The notes beneath the pieces were generated by a model. The model saw nothing but the letters and a program-made list of their open reading frames with translations. It was not told the DNA's origin and ran no database searches. Position numbers and translations under genes: made by a program. DNA of 41,805 nt, from assembly GCA_964388085.1 (NCBI GenBank), contig CAYLZW010000015.1, positions 1 through 41,805 of the forward strand, read 5' to 3'. This document shows, piece after piece, positions 1-8,918 of this stretch. Position 1 is the first letter of the stretch; every line of letters begins with the position of its first letter. Source of the stretch: CAYLZW01 sp964388085 (lineage in GTDB: Bacteria > Myxococcota > UBA727 > CAYLZW01).

Positions 1-2
1 GT

Positions 3-374
3 GACGAGGTGCTCGAGAAGGTGTTCAAGGCCCAGGTGCAGCAGCAGTCCGAGGCGGACGTGGCGCGTCTTCGTCGCGAGCGGCAGAAGAAGGGCGCCGC
101 GGAGGCGTCGAGGCAGCAGGCGGCGCACCCCGCGGCGAACGGCAACGGCTCCGCTCGTCCGGCCCCGGCGTCCGCGATGCGTCCGCCTGCGATGGGCTCG
201 TCTTCCTCGACGCTGGGCGTCGGTATGCGCGCGGCCCCGTTGCCCTCTCGTGCGGCTCGCGCGATGGGTGATGACGAGGACGGGCCGGATCTGTCGGGCC
301 TGAACCGGGCGCAGCGTCGCAAGATGAAGTCGAAGAAGCGTAAAGGTCCGCCGGGGGCTGGGCGGGCTCAGTAG
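3..374 (+). CDS. secA: C-terminal end of probable preprotein translocase ATPase SecA (partial)
   Basis: The reading frame is already open at the window edge and stops with TAG at 372-374, so only the last 123 codons are visible. The first residues (DEVLEKVFKAQVQ, then an Arg/Glu-rich stretch) resemble the end of the SecA helical scaffold, which in other bacteria runs into a charged linker. A low-complexity Ala/Pro/Ser linker follows, then a very basic tail containing NRAQRRKMKSKKRK. The usual SecA C-terminal zinc motif (CxCxSGxxxxxCH/C) is absent; if this is SecA, the basic tail replaces it. SecA drives preproteins through SecYEG at the inner membrane. The identification rests on a short segment, and another basic-tailed protein is possible. 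Confidence 0.45.
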   Translation, partial: DEVLEKVFKAQVQQQSEADVARLRRERQKKGAAEASRQQAAHPAANGNGSARPAPASAMRPPAMGSSSSTLGVGMRAAPLPSRAARAMGDDEDGPDLSGLNRAQRRKMKSKKRKGPPGAGRAQ

Positions 375-450
375 TAGCCAGGAGGCACTACCGCATTCTG
401 GCGCGGCCGTGACAGAGTCCTGCACCCAGCTCGGTAGAGCTGAATCGGCC

Positions 451-1794
451 CTACTGGTCGATCGCGTTATCGTCCTTGAAGAGGTTCCAACGCGACTCCA
501 AAGTTCCGTCTACGTCTGGGTCATCGGATCTCGCATCAAGAACCTGATAGGCATCGTCGATGCCCCAGTCGACCTCTGGTGAAGCGTCCTGAAAGAAGTC
601 TACGATCTCATTATAGGATACTACGGTTGAACCGCCGGTGTGAATGTTCCACCAGAGCCGGATCCAGCCTAGTTCGGTGCTCATTCCTGCAGAGGACGCC
701 AACCCATCAACGCACCCGGGTGAGGCTCCGCTACACGTTGCAGGATCATGGATCTTGCAGTAGTCGTCGAAGTAGCTAGTGCTATAGTACGCGTCACCGG
801 TGTTGCAGCTCAGCGTTGGGTTACCTTCTGCCCAATAGCGGAAGTAGCAACTGTTGTCCGTATCGTTGTGGTCATTGAACGCGTCCGCGGCATAATATGT
901 TGCGAAGCCCTCGCCGAGGGCACACCGCGATACCTGTGCGCTACCCATCCCATGTCCCGCGCAGTCACCTGGACAGCCGGGCTCTGGGCAGTCTTGGTGG
1001 TTCTGCACGTTGTTGCAGTGGTTGTTGTTCAGATCGCTATGAACGTACCCCGCCATCTGATGGCCAAACTCGTGCAACGAGACCCACTTCTGAGCATAAC
1101 AGTTAAAGCCGACATCGGTCTCAGACGCTCCAGGGTAAGCACACTTCCCACCGGTATCGAAGGAGTTGACGATCCACATATCCGTGCCAGATCGGTATGG
1201 AACCACGCCGCCGGTGTGTCGGTAAAGCGCCCAAGCGACCAGTTGATACGAGTTGAACGCTTTCCGCTGAGGTTTGGTATCGAAGGCAATCGCGCCGAAG
1301 TCGACTGTCTTCGTCCCGTCACCTGTGTCGGGGATAGGCTTGGTCCAACTCACGACGGAATCGTAGTACGTGTTGCAGATACCGTAGTTACACTCCTGAC
1401 CCGTCGGGCAGTCAGAGTCGGCCTCACAAGAGGTGCTGCTGTCGGAGGTCGCCCGCCACACGTACAGTCTCTGCCCCTGGATTCTCCCCTGAGAATAGAT
1501 TGTTATCTCGTATGAGTCTGGATTTGTGTATGAAATCGGCGAGGTGCATGCCGTCCCATTCGCGCCATAGCCATCGTCTGTAAAGCCGTCAAAAACAACG
1601 GTCTTAGTGGTGCCATCCACGGCGTGAACCCGTGCCCAGATCCCGCGCGCCCATAGGGCGTAGTTTGAGGTCGGCAGATAATCCTCACCGATGCCTGCAT
1701 CGGTCATTGTAACCGTGTACTTTATGCAGAATTTGACGGCGCTCGCTGGCGTACAAAACAACAATATTACAACGGCCGCGAGGAGAGGCTTCAT
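451..1794 (-). CDS. secreted gluzincin-like zinc metalloprotease
   Basis: A 447-residue protein with a clear Sec signal peptide (MKPLLAAVVILLFCTPASA). HEFGH at residues 241-245 is a HExxH zinc site, and GEGFATYYAAD around residue 295 supplies a plausible third ligand (Glu295), the gluzincin arrangement. HEFGH is also followed by a His at 252 with one residue too many for a metzincin. A Cys motif of the type CxxDxDCPxGxxCxxGxC lies at 123-140, and the region after the active site is Cys-rich, as in exported disulfide-bonded proteins. The start overlaps the stop of the upstream lipoprotein gene (ATGA), so the two are probably coupled. Base composition is near 50% GC, well below most neighbours. 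Substrate is unknown; the family is not one I can name. Confidence 0.7.
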   Translation of the reverse strand: MKPLLAAVVILLFCTPASAVKFCIKYTVTMTDAGIGEDYLPTSNYALWARGIWARVHAVDGTTKTVVFDGFTDDGYGANGTACTSPISYTNPDSYEITIYSQGRIQGQRLYVWRATSDSSTSCEADSDCPTGQECNYGICNTYYDSVVSWTKPIPDTGDGTKTVDFGAIAFDTKPQRKAFNSYQLVAWALYRHTGGVVPYRSGTDMWIVNSFDTGGKCAYPGASETDVGFNCYAQKWVSLHEFGHQMAGYVHSDLNNNHCNNVQNHQDCPEPGCPGDCAGHGMGSAQVSRCALGEGFATYYAADAFNDHNDTDNSCYFRYWAEGNPTLSCNTGDAYYSTSYFDDYCKIHDPATCSGASPGCVDGLASSAGMSTELGWIRLWWNIHTGGSTVVSYNEIVDFFQDASPEVDWGIDDAYQVLDARSDDPDVDGTLESRWNLFKDDNAIDQ

Positions 1795-2522
1795 GGCTGC
1801 ACCTCGGTTTCGACGGCCAGGGACGCGATAGGTTCCCTGGGTACGAACCGGTCACTCTCGCTCACCGTCTCGACAAAAGCTGGAGTATCCCAAGCACGTG
1901 AATCGACGGTGTCATCGGGGACGAGGCCTGCGGCCGCGAGTGCCTCATCGCGGTCCAAGAATACGATGCCGGTGTCCATCGCGATCCTGCGCACCGTCCG
2001 GGAAAGCGGTTCAAGAACGGCGAGGCGACGACCAATCGGCGTAGTTGCATACACTACAACAACCAAAGAGAGCACGTCGCCGTCCATCGAACCGGAGACG
2101 ACGTTGCGCATCGGCAACGGCAGCTGGCCTCCACCCGGCGGAAGAAGGCCGTGAACTGAAAAAGTGAACGTCGGACGGGAAGGGCCGGAGACGACAACAT
2201 CGGCGGAAGTGGAAAGCTTGCCGAGCTCAGGTTCGGACTTGACGTTGATGTCTAGTTCGAAGACCTCAGCGGAGGTCGCTGTCGTGCCATCGCTCCACCA
2301 AGCCTCCAACTCCGAAGCCGGGTCGATCGCGCACCCGTCAGACTCAGCTGCCTGCGGTGACGACGCCTCGGAAAGACGAGTCCCGGGGTCGATACTAAGG
2401 TTGGATGGTCCGCTGGGTGCGAAGTCGGGCGGCGGGTGTCCGGTGGACTCCGAGTTGCATCCCGCAAATGCACTGACGGCACCAACCGACACGATGCAGT
2501 GAAGCCACCCCAAACTCGTCAT
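1791..2522 (-). CDS. lipoprotein of unknown function
   Basis: A 243-residue protein beginning MTSLGWLHCIVSVGAVSAFAGC, a lipoprotein signal with lipobox Cys at residue 22. The start at 2522 is preceded by a good Shine-Dalgarno (GAGGAGGGG), which decides against a longer upstream reading of the same frame. The mature part has no domain I recognise; it is hydrophilic and acidic with a single later Cys (DGCAIDP). Its stop overlaps the ATG of the metalloprotease gene by four bases, so the pair is likely one operon and the lipoprotein may be an inhibitor, chaperone or partner of the protease. That role is inference from position only. GC is low, like the protease gene. Confidence 0.65.
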   Translation of the reverse strand: MTSLGWLHCIVSVGAVSAFAGCNSESTGHPPPDFAPSGPSNLSIDPGTRLSEASSPQAAESDGCAIDPASELEAWWSDGTTATSAEVFELDINVKSEPELGKLSTSADVVVSGPSRPTFTFSVHGLLPPGGGQLPLPMRNVVSGSMDGDVLSLVVVVYATTPIGRRLAVLEPLSRTVRRIAMDTGIVFLDRDEALAAAGLVPDDTVDSRAWDTPAFVETVSESDRFVPREPIASLAVETEVQP

Positions 2523-2789
2523 CGGCCCCTCCTCGCGCACACTACGTAGCACGGCACATGCCCCGCGCCAAGCCAGGCGATGCGGGCGGCCACGGTACAG
2601 GCGCCCCACTCTCGGCACGCTATGGCCCACCAAGACGCCGAGCAGCGCCGTCTCGGAGTTGCAAGTACTCCGGAGCGCGAAGGCCGCAAGAACAGAAGGC
2701 GTGCATCACGCTCCCCACCAAGGCAGCGTCGTCGTTGTTGTGCTCCGGCATCGTGCTATGGACACGCGAGCGCCGCATGATGAGGACGC

Positions 2790-4652
2790 GTGACCGAGCC
2801 CACCGAAGCCCCCGAGGTCGCAGAGCCGAGCCACGATGACGCAGCCGACCGGCGTCGTCGCCGCCGTGCCATCGGCATCGCTGCATCGACCGCGCTCTTC
2901 TGCGCCTGGGCGCTGCCCACCATCCTGCTGCGGCTCGAGAACGCCTGGTCCGAATTCGCCGCCGACGGGGATCAGCCCCAGGCCATCTTCTACTACTGGA
3001 ACTACCACCTCGATGGCGTGTTCCCCGATGGAAACCCGCTGACCGAGTTCGCCTCGGTGATGCACACGCCGCCCGTGTGGTGGCTCCTCATGGCGACGCT
3101 CTCCGTCGTCATAGAGCCGCTCTTCGCGGCGAAGCTCTTGAATCTCGTCGCGCTCGTGCTGACGCCGCTGATGGCGTATGCGGCGGTGCGGCAGCGTAGC
3201 AATCACTTCATCGCGCTGGCCGCCGCGGCATTACTGCTCCGCTCCACGGACTTCGCCGCCATCATCGCGGGTGGCTACGCGCGCTCGTTCGGTCCGTTCC
3301 TCGTCTATCTCTTCCTGTGGGCGTTCATCGGCCTGCGGCATCGAGCGTGTCTCGGCATCCTCGTGTTCCAGGCGGCGTTCTACCCGTCGGTCGTCATCCC
3401 CTGTGGCCTCGTGTACGGCGCCTACGTCGTGCTCGCGGGGCCGACGATGAAGCAGCGCCTACGTCGCTGCGCCGGCATGTTCGTCGCGGGCATCCTCATC
3501 ATCGGCTTCGGCAAGTACCAGGATCTGAAGCGACCGGAGTGGTGGGGACCGCTCGTGTGGAAGTCCGAGGCCGAGAAGGAGCCCGCGTGGTTCCGACCAG
3601 ACGGGCGCTTTCACGACCTGCCGCTGCGGCCCTTGTCCGAGGACATCCGCCGTCAGTCGCTGCGTGCCTTCCGCGCCGACGGCAATGTGCTGTTCAATGA
3701 GGCGATCGTTCGCTTCGATCGCGAGCACAAACATCTGCTCATCCTCGCGCCGCCGGTGCTGTGCGTGCTCGTGCTCGTGGCGCTGTGGCTGCGGCGCCGT
3801 CGCCGTGGCCTCGCGCCACCCGACGAGCCGGAGCGGTTTCCCTGGCAGATTACTGCGCTGGCGGGCGCCGCCTTTTTTTCGTTGCTGCTCACGCGCGGCT
3901 TCGCCTTCAAGCTCTACGTTCCGATTCGCGTCACCGCGCATGTCTGGCCGTATCTCATCTATGCGGCCGTCCCACTCGTCACCTGGCATGTGCTTCGGCG
4001 GCTCTGGCCCAACGCGCCCATGAAGGCGATCGCCTGGAGCGTCGTCCTCGCGTTGCTGCCCTCGTTCGGTATCTCTGGTGATGGCACCGGGAACCGCCCG
4101 CGCACCTACGTCGACTACGGTTCCGATGCGGCCGTGTGGCGGGCGATACGGGAGTTGCCCAAAGACGCGCTGATCGCCGGCAGCAACTATCACACCGACA
4201 GGATCCCTCTCTTCAGCGTACGCCAGGTCTACGCGAACAAGACGCTCAGCCAGCCATGGCGCATGGCGTACTACGATGAGTGCGAGCGGCGCATGCTCGA
4301 GACGTATCGCGCCCTCTACGCGACCGACCTTCACGAAGTCGTGCGCTTTGCTGAACAGGAAGATGTCGATTATCTCGTCTATTCGCCGAAGCGCCTACGC
4401 AAGCTGGACGGCCGCCTCTTTGAGCCGGTGCGGAGCAAGCTCGCCGGCGTCCACGCCCACGCGAAACGCCGTGGCTTTGTCCTGGAGGAGCCGCCGAAGG
4501 ACGCCGTCGTGTTTCAGGGGCGCGGCACGGTCGTCCTCGACATGGAGCGTCTCCGCAAGCTGCTGCCACCGGACAGGGACCGCCCCGGGCGCGCCACCGT
4601 GCCGAAGCAGCCATCATCGGCGGCCCCTACGGCCCCATCGCCTGTAGAGTGA
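2790..4652 (+). CDS. polytopic GT-C-like membrane protein (paralogue 1)
   Basis: A 620-residue integral membrane protein with a cytoplasmic N-terminus, about ten hydrophobic helices and a soluble C-terminal part. The GTG start at 2790 follows a GAGG. After the first helix an acidic loop (SEFAADGDQPQAIFYYW) precedes HTPPVWWLL, the kind of acidic first periplasmic loop found in GT-C enzymes that use polyprenyl-phosphate sugars. The C-terminal part contains RELPKDALIAG and DRIPLFSVRQVY. It is clearly homologous along its whole length to the protein at 5742-7580; shared blocks include GDQ, HTPP.WWLLMATLS, GGYAR.FGPF, FYPSVVIPCG and FGKYQD. Three bases separate it from the GT2 gene that follows. 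The GT-C call is inferred from topology and neighbour, not from a recognised family signature. Confidence 0.6.
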   Translation: MTEPTEAPEVAEPSHDDAADRRRRRRAIGIAASTALFCAWALPTILLRLENAWSEFAADGDQPQAIFYYWNYHLDGVFPDGNPLTEFASVMHTPPVWWLLMATLSVVIEPLFAAKLLNLVALVLTPLMAYAAVRQRSNHFIALAAAALLLRSTDFAAIIAGGYARSFGPFLVYLFLWAFIGLRHRACLGILVFQAAFYPSVVIPCGLVYGAYVVLAGPTMKQRLRRCAGMFVAGILIIGFGKYQDLKRPEWWGPLVWKSEAEKEPAWFRPDGRFHDLPLRPLSEDIRRQSLRAFRADGNVLFNEAIVRFDREHKHLLILAPPVLCVLVLVALWLRRRRRGLAPPDEPERFPWQITALAGAAFFSLLLTRGFAFKLYVPIRVTAHVWPYLIYAAVPLVTWHVLRRLWPNAPMKAIAWSVVLALLPSFGISGDGTGNRPRTYVDYGSDAAVWRAIRELPKDALIAGSNYHTDRIPLFSVRQVYANKTLSQPWRMAYYDECERRMLETYRALYATDLHEVVRFAEQEDVDYLVYSPKRLRKLDGRLFEPVRSKLAGVHAHAKRRGFVLEEPPKDAVVFQGRGTVVLDMERLRKLLPPDRDRPGRATVPKQPSSAAPTAPSPVE

Positions 4653-4655
4653 CAC

Positions 4656-5720
4656 GTGCCGGTGAACGCCTCCTCCCAGATCTCAGAGGCCGATGTGCAC
4701 GTCGCCGTCGTCATCCCGTGCTACCGCGTGACGCGCCACATCGAGGACGTCGTCTCCAAAATTGGGCCAGAGGTGCGCACCATCATTTGCGTCGATGATA
4801 AGTGCCCGGATCAAAGCGGCGACTTCATCGAGGCCAACGTGCGCGACCCGCGCGTGCGCGTCGAGCGGCACGCGCAGAATCAGGGAGTGGGGGGCGCCAC
4901 CATGACCGGCATGCGCGTGGCGGCGGCGCTCGGCGCGGACGTGATCGTGAAGGTGGATGGCGACGGCCAGATGGATCCGAGGCTGCTGCCTGGCTTCGTA
5001 CTGCCGATCACCACGGGGCAGGCGGATTACACCAAGGGGAACCGCTTCTACGCCGTCGAGGATCTGGCCGCGATGCCGCTCGTCCGACTGCTCGGGAACG
5101 CTGCTCTGTCGTTCCTCTCAAAGCTGTCTTCCGGCTACTGGGAGCTCTTCGATCCGAATAACGGCTACGTGGCGATTCATGCAGGGGTCGCCGCACGCCT
5201 GCCGCTCGACAAGATCGCGCGGCGCTACTTCTTCGAAGCGGACATGCTCTTCCGCCTCAATACGCTGCAGGCCGTCGTGCTCGATGTGCCGATGCAGGCC
5301 GTCTATCAGGATGAGCAGTCGCACCTGAGCCCGCTCCGGGAGCTCTTTCGCCACGCCTTCGGCCATACGCGAAACTTCATGAAGCGCGTCTTCTACAGCT
5401 ACTTCCTGCGCGGCTTTTCGGTCGCGTCCGTCGAGCTCCCTCTCGGACTCGGCCTGCTGCTTTTCGGCGTCGTCTTCGGCGTGCTCAAATGGAATATGGA
5501 TGGACCGCCAGCTACGGCCGGGACCGTCATGTTGGCGGCGCTGCCCATTATCGTGGGCGTGCAGCTGATGTTGTCGTTCCTCTCCTACGACGTCAGCGCG
5601 ACGCCGCGAGTGCCGCTACACACACGGCTGCGTGGCGGCGAGCCTGCGGCTGAAGACCGGCGCGCTACGAGCGACGCGGGCGAGCGCGTGCCAGTTGCTG
5701 CGAAGAAGGACCCTGTCTGA
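4656..5720 (+). CDS. DPM1/GtrB-like GT2 glycosyltransferase with two C-terminal membrane helices
   Basis: A 354-residue family 2 glycosyltransferase: AVVIPCYR at 17-24, the nucleotide-binding VDD at 46-48, NQGVGGA near 75-81, and the metal-binding DGDGQMD at 101-107. LFDPNNGYVAI (164-174) and YFFEADMLFRL match the acceptor half of dolichyl/undecaprenyl-phosphate sugar synthases. Two hydrophobic helices at about 254-277 and 287-310 anchor it, as in GtrB. Such enzymes move a sugar from a nucleotide donor to polyprenyl phosphate on the cytoplasmic face. It sits between two paralogous GT-C-like proteins, 3 bases after one and 21 before the other, so it likely makes the lipid-linked donor both use. 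The start is GTG 4656. Sugar identity cannot be read from sequence. Confidence 0.85.
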   Translation: MPVNASSQISEADVHVAVVIPCYRVTRHIEDVVSKIGPEVRTIICVDDKCPDQSGDFIEANVRDPRVRVERHAQNQGVGGATMTGMRVAAALGADVIVKVDGDGQMDPRLLPGFVLPITTGQADYTKGNRFYAVEDLAAMPLVRLLGNAALSFLSKLSSGYWELFDPNNGYVAIHAGVAARLPLDKIARRYFFEADMLFRLNTLQAVVLDVPMQAVYQDEQSHLSPLRELFRHAFGHTRNFMKRVFYSYFLRGFSVASVELPLGLGLLLFGVVFGVLKWNMDGPPATAGTVMLAALPIIVGVQLMLSFLSYDVSATPRVPLHTRLRGGEPAAEDRRATSDAGERVPVAAKKDPV

Positions 5721-5741
5721 GCCTCGGAGAAGGGGAGCACG

Positions 5742-7580
5742 ATGGCTGAGCTAGACGAGAGCCCGCCGATCACGGGGCGGCCGTGGTTGAATCGAACGCG
5801 CCTGACCCTGGTCATCAACACGGCGTGCACCGCTGCGTTCCTCGCATACTGGACGTTCGTCTGCTTTTCTCGCATGCGCGACGCGTGGGGCGAATTCGCC
5901 ATCGAAGGCGATCAGGCCCAGGCGGTGTTCCTCTACTGGCGCTACTACGTCGACGGGGTCTTTCCGCCCGGGAATCTCGGCACAGACTTCGTCGCCGTAA
6001 TGCATACACCACCTTTCTGGTGGTTGCTCATGGCGACGTTGTCGCTGTTGGTACCGCCGCTCATCGCCGCGAAGATGCTCAACGTCATCGCGCTCGTGAT
6101 CACGCCGGCGATGACCTACCTCGCGACGCGCGCACGCAGCCATCACATCGTCGGGCTCGGCGCGGCCGCGCTGCTCATGCGCGTCACGGACTACCATTCG
6201 GTCACCGCTGGGGGGTACGCGCGCACCTTCGGCCCCTTTCTCGTGATGCTCTTTTTGTGGGCGTTTGTGCAGCGACGGCATTACCTCTGCCTCGCCATCC
6301 TCGTTTGGCAGGCGTCCTTCTATCCGTCTGTCGTCATTCCCTGCGGGTTTGCCTACGGCCTTTATGTGCTCATCAAGGGGCCGACGCGGAAGGACCGCGT
6401 GCGCCGCTGCGCCGGGATGTTCGTCGCTGGCCTCTTGATCATCGGCTTCGGCAAGTACCAGGACATCCGGCGGCCGGACTGGTGGGGCCCGCTCGTCACC
6501 AAGGAAGAAGCAGCCAAATCAAAAGCCTGGTCGAAGAACAATGGCCGCTTCAAAGAGATGCCGTTGCGCTCGCTGACGGACGAGTTGAAGAACCAGGGCA
6601 ACCGCATGTTCAGTCAGAGCGGCCCCTCCCTCTTCTCGGACGAGTTCCTGGCCCTGAACCGCTACAATTGGAACTTCTTCGTCTGGCTCCCGGTCATCGC
6701 CAGCGCGCTCGTGCTTCTGCGGCGCCGGTATCGACGCTGGCGCAGCGGGCAGGACCCGCCACCGATGCACGAGAGCTTCCCCTGGGAGATCCCGCTCATC
6801 GCCGCTGCGGCTTTCGTGGGCCTCGTTCTGGCTCGGGCCCTCGCCTACAAGCTCTACATGCCGGTGCGAGTGACGGCCCATACCTGGCCGTACCTGTTCT
6901 ACGTGACGTCACCACTCATCGTGTGGCACGCGCTCAAGCCGTTGTGGCCGAAGCGAGTCTTGAAGACCGCGACGATCGCGTGCCTGCTCGGCATCCTTCC
7001 AAGTTTCCTCGTCCTCGGACCGGGCAACGCCAAGCCCCGTACCTACTTTGACTATGGCGTAGACGAGCCGGTGTGGAGCGCCGTGCGTGAGCTCCCGAAG
7101 CACGCGACCATCGCCGCCAACATCTACCACGCGGATCGCATCCCGCTGTTCAGCGTGCGTCAGGTCTATATCAATCGTGACCTGAGCCAGCCGTGGCGAA
7201 TGGGCTACTACCTCGAGTGTGAGCGGCGAATGTACGCGCTGTACCGCGCGCTCTATGCGACGGACTGGCGGGTGGTGGCGGACTTCGTGGAGAAGGAAGG
7301 CATCGATTACTTCGTGTATTCGCCGACGCAGCTCAAGAAGATGGACAAGCGCATGAAGGAGCCGATGATGTCCGTCCTGAGGCGCGAGCACGCGAGCAAC
7401 CTGAAGAAGGGCCTCGTGATGCTCAACCCGCCGGCGGACAGCGTCGTCACTCGGATCGAGGCACGGGGCGTGGTGATCCTGGACGCGAAGAAGCTCGCGG
7501 CACGGATACGTGCCGACACCCCTTCGGCGGACCCCGTGGTGCCGACGCAACACGCGCCAGCCGCGACGGGGACGCCGTAG
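5742..7580 (+). CDS. polytopic GT-C-like membrane protein (paralogue 2)
   Basis: A 612-residue membrane protein, full-length homologue of the protein at 2790-4652. It has the same architecture: about ten helices, an acidic loop after helix 1 (GEFAIEGDQAQAVFLYW), HTPPFWWLLMATLSLL, GGYARTFGPFLV, SFYPSVVIPCG, FGKYQDIRRPDWWGP and the C-terminal DRIPLFSVRQVYINRDLSQPW. The start ATG 5742 follows a GGAGAAGGGGAG purine tract. The very strong conservation of GDQ, FGKYQD and DRIPLFSVRQVY between paralogues marks candidate functional residues. With the GT2 enzyme between them, the simplest model is two lipid-linked-sugar-dependent transferases with different acceptors, or a heterodimer. No nucleotide-sugar or flippase genes flank the unit. 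Confidence 0.6.
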   Translation: MAELDESPPITGRPWLNRTRLTLVINTACTAAFLAYWTFVCFSRMRDAWGEFAIEGDQAQAVFLYWRYYVDGVFPPGNLGTDFVAVMHTPPFWWLLMATLSLLVPPLIAAKMLNVIALVITPAMTYLATRARSHHIVGLGAAALLMRVTDYHSVTAGGYARTFGPFLVMLFLWAFVQRRHYLCLAILVWQASFYPSVVIPCGFAYGLYVLIKGPTRKDRVRRCAGMFVAGLLIIGFGKYQDIRRPDWWGPLVTKEEAAKSKAWSKNNGRFKEMPLRSLTDELKNQGNRMFSQSGPSLFSDEFLALNRYNWNFFVWLPVIASALVLLRRRYRRWRSGQDPPPMHESFPWEIPLIAAAAFVGLVLARALAYKLYMPVRVTAHTWPYLFYVTSPLIVWHALKPLWPKRVLKTATIACLLGILPSFLVLGPGNAKPRTYFDYGVDEPVWSAVRELPKHATIAANIYHADRIPLFSVRQVYINRDLSQPWRMGYYLECERRMYALYRALYATDWRVVADFVEKEGIDYFVYSPTQLKKMDKRMKEPMMSVLRREHASNLKKGLVMLNPPADSVVTRIEARGVVILDAKKLAARIRADTPSADPVVPTQHAPAATGTP

Positions 7581-7661
7581 CCAGAGCTGACGTCGTCATC
7601 GCTGGCGTCGTCGGGACGATGCTGTAAACTCTGCAGCGACCGCTCGGGGGGCCGAGGCAGC

Positions 7662-8918
7662 GTGATGTGGAGTCGTCGGAAGTTTCTTCAATTGTCGGTA
7701 GCGGGAGCCGTCGGCGCGAGCCTCCCGCGCCTCTCGTTCGCGAACGCACCCAAGCTCTCGCCGGCGAAGCCGCGCTACTTCGTGACGTTCTTTCTGCGCG
7801 GCGGCCTCGACGCCGTCTACACCTTCAACCCGCGGACGCGCGCGGACGTCGACGCTGACGTCGACGTCCCCTACAACGCGAACGAGATCATCAGCGCTGG
7901 CGACCTCGCCTTCGGGCCCCATTTCGCGCCGCTCGAGCCCTGGGCCGGCAAGATGGCCATCGTGCGCGGGCTGCAGGTGAAGACGGCGAACCACGAGACC
8001 GGCGCCTACCAGATGGTGCGCATGCGCACGGACCCGAGCACCGTGTCGCCGTCGCTGTACGACATCATCGGGCAGACGCGCGACACGCAGCCGCTCGGCA
8101 GCGTCACCATGGGGATGCTGGCGAGCTTCGAGCACTCGCCCGGTGCGCTCGCGGCGCCGACGAACGGATATTCCGCGCTCGATCGGCTCGAAGACCTGAG
8201 CGACGACGATATCGGCATGCTGGCGGACGCGTTCAAGTCGCACCTCGCGCGCTTCCCGTCGTGGGAGAGCTCGGCGCAGACGGAGCAGACGCGCGACCAC
8301 ACGGCGCAGCTCGCGGCCTTCTTCGAGCGCCTCAAGAGCGTGCCCCGCTTCGACGGTGACGTCGTCAAGGGTAAGGGCTCGCGCTCACGCGTGAAGCGGG
8401 ACCTGGAGCGCACGCTGTGGTTCCTCGAGAACGACCTCGCGCGCGGCATCCTGGTGAAGGCGCAGCTCGACTGGGACAGCCACTACCGCAACGCCGACAA
8501 GCAGGCGGGCGCGAACGGCGCCTTCTTCCAGTACTTCGCGCACTTCCTCTCCGAGCTGCACAAGCGCAAGAACGCCGACGGCACGCTCGCGGAGCAGACG
8601 GTGATCGTGCTCGGCAGCGAGCTTGGTCGCTTTCCGGTGCTGAACGGCAACCTCGGCAAAGATCACTTCCCCGAGACCGGCCTCTTGTTCTTCGGCCCCG
8701 GCATCAACACGAATGACGGCAAGGGCGCGGCCTTCGGCGAGACCGACGGACGCATGGCGGGCCGAAAGCTCTCGCTCAAGACCGGCAAGACCGACGACGC
8801 CGGCGCGGTGCACCTCTCGCTGGATGACGTGGGCACGACGCTGTTGCACATGGCCGGCCTCAAGCCCGAGCTGTATGGCTACACCGGACGCCGGCTCGCG
8901 TTCCTGGAGCGGACATGA
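7662..8918 (+). CDS. Tat-exported DUF1501-family protein
   Basis: A 418-residue protein starting GTG 7662 (or ATG one codon later). The N-terminus WSRRKFLQLSVAGAVGASLP is a twin-arginine signal, so it is exported folded. RGGLDAVYTFNPRTR, the GSELGRFPVLNGNLGKDHFP block and a C-terminal LSLDDVGTTLLHMAGL match the DUF1501 family, whose members are alkaline-phosphatase-superfamily-like exported proteins of mostly unknown activity. Its ATGA overlap with the downstream CxxCH lipoprotein implies co-translation. DUF1501 genes are characteristically paired with exported DUF1800 or cytochrome-like proteins, and this pair fits that pattern although the partner is of a different type. Enzymatic activity is unknown. 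Confidence 0.8.
   Translation: MMWSRRKFLQLSVAGAVGASLPRLSFANAPKLSPAKPRYFVTFFLRGGLDAVYTFNPRTRADVDADVDVPYNANEIISAGDLAFGPHFAPLEPWAGKMAIVRGLQVKTANHETGAYQMVRMRTDPSTVSPSLYDIIGQTRDTQPLGSVTMGMLASFEHSPGALAAPTNGYSALDRLEDLSDDDIGMLADAFKSHLARFPSWESSAQTEQTRDHTAQLAAFFERLKSVPRFDGDVVKGKGSRSRVKRDLERTLWFLENDLARGILVKAQLDWDSHYRNADKQAGANGAFFQYFAHFLSELHKRKNADGTLAEQTVIVLGSELGRFPVLNGNLGKDHFPETGLLFFGPGINTNDGKGAAFGETDGRMAGRKLSLKTGKTDDAGAVHLSLDDVGTTLLHMAGLKPELYGYTGRRLAFLERT

Noticed and set aside
420..450. tRNA-like string (AGCTCGGTAGAGCT)
   Set aside because: It resembles a D-arm but is only a 5-base hairpin; no acceptor stem, anticodon arm or T-arm can be placed around it.
1038..1074. Metzincin site HExxHxxGxxH in the protease
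   Set aside because: One extra residue lies between the second His and the Gly; GEGFA about 50 residues later supports a gluzincin site instead.
2523..2789. Open frames between the lipoprotein and first GT-C-like gene
   Set aside because: Translations are Arg/Ala-rich and lack ribosome sites; the stretch more likely holds divergent promoters, none clearly visible.
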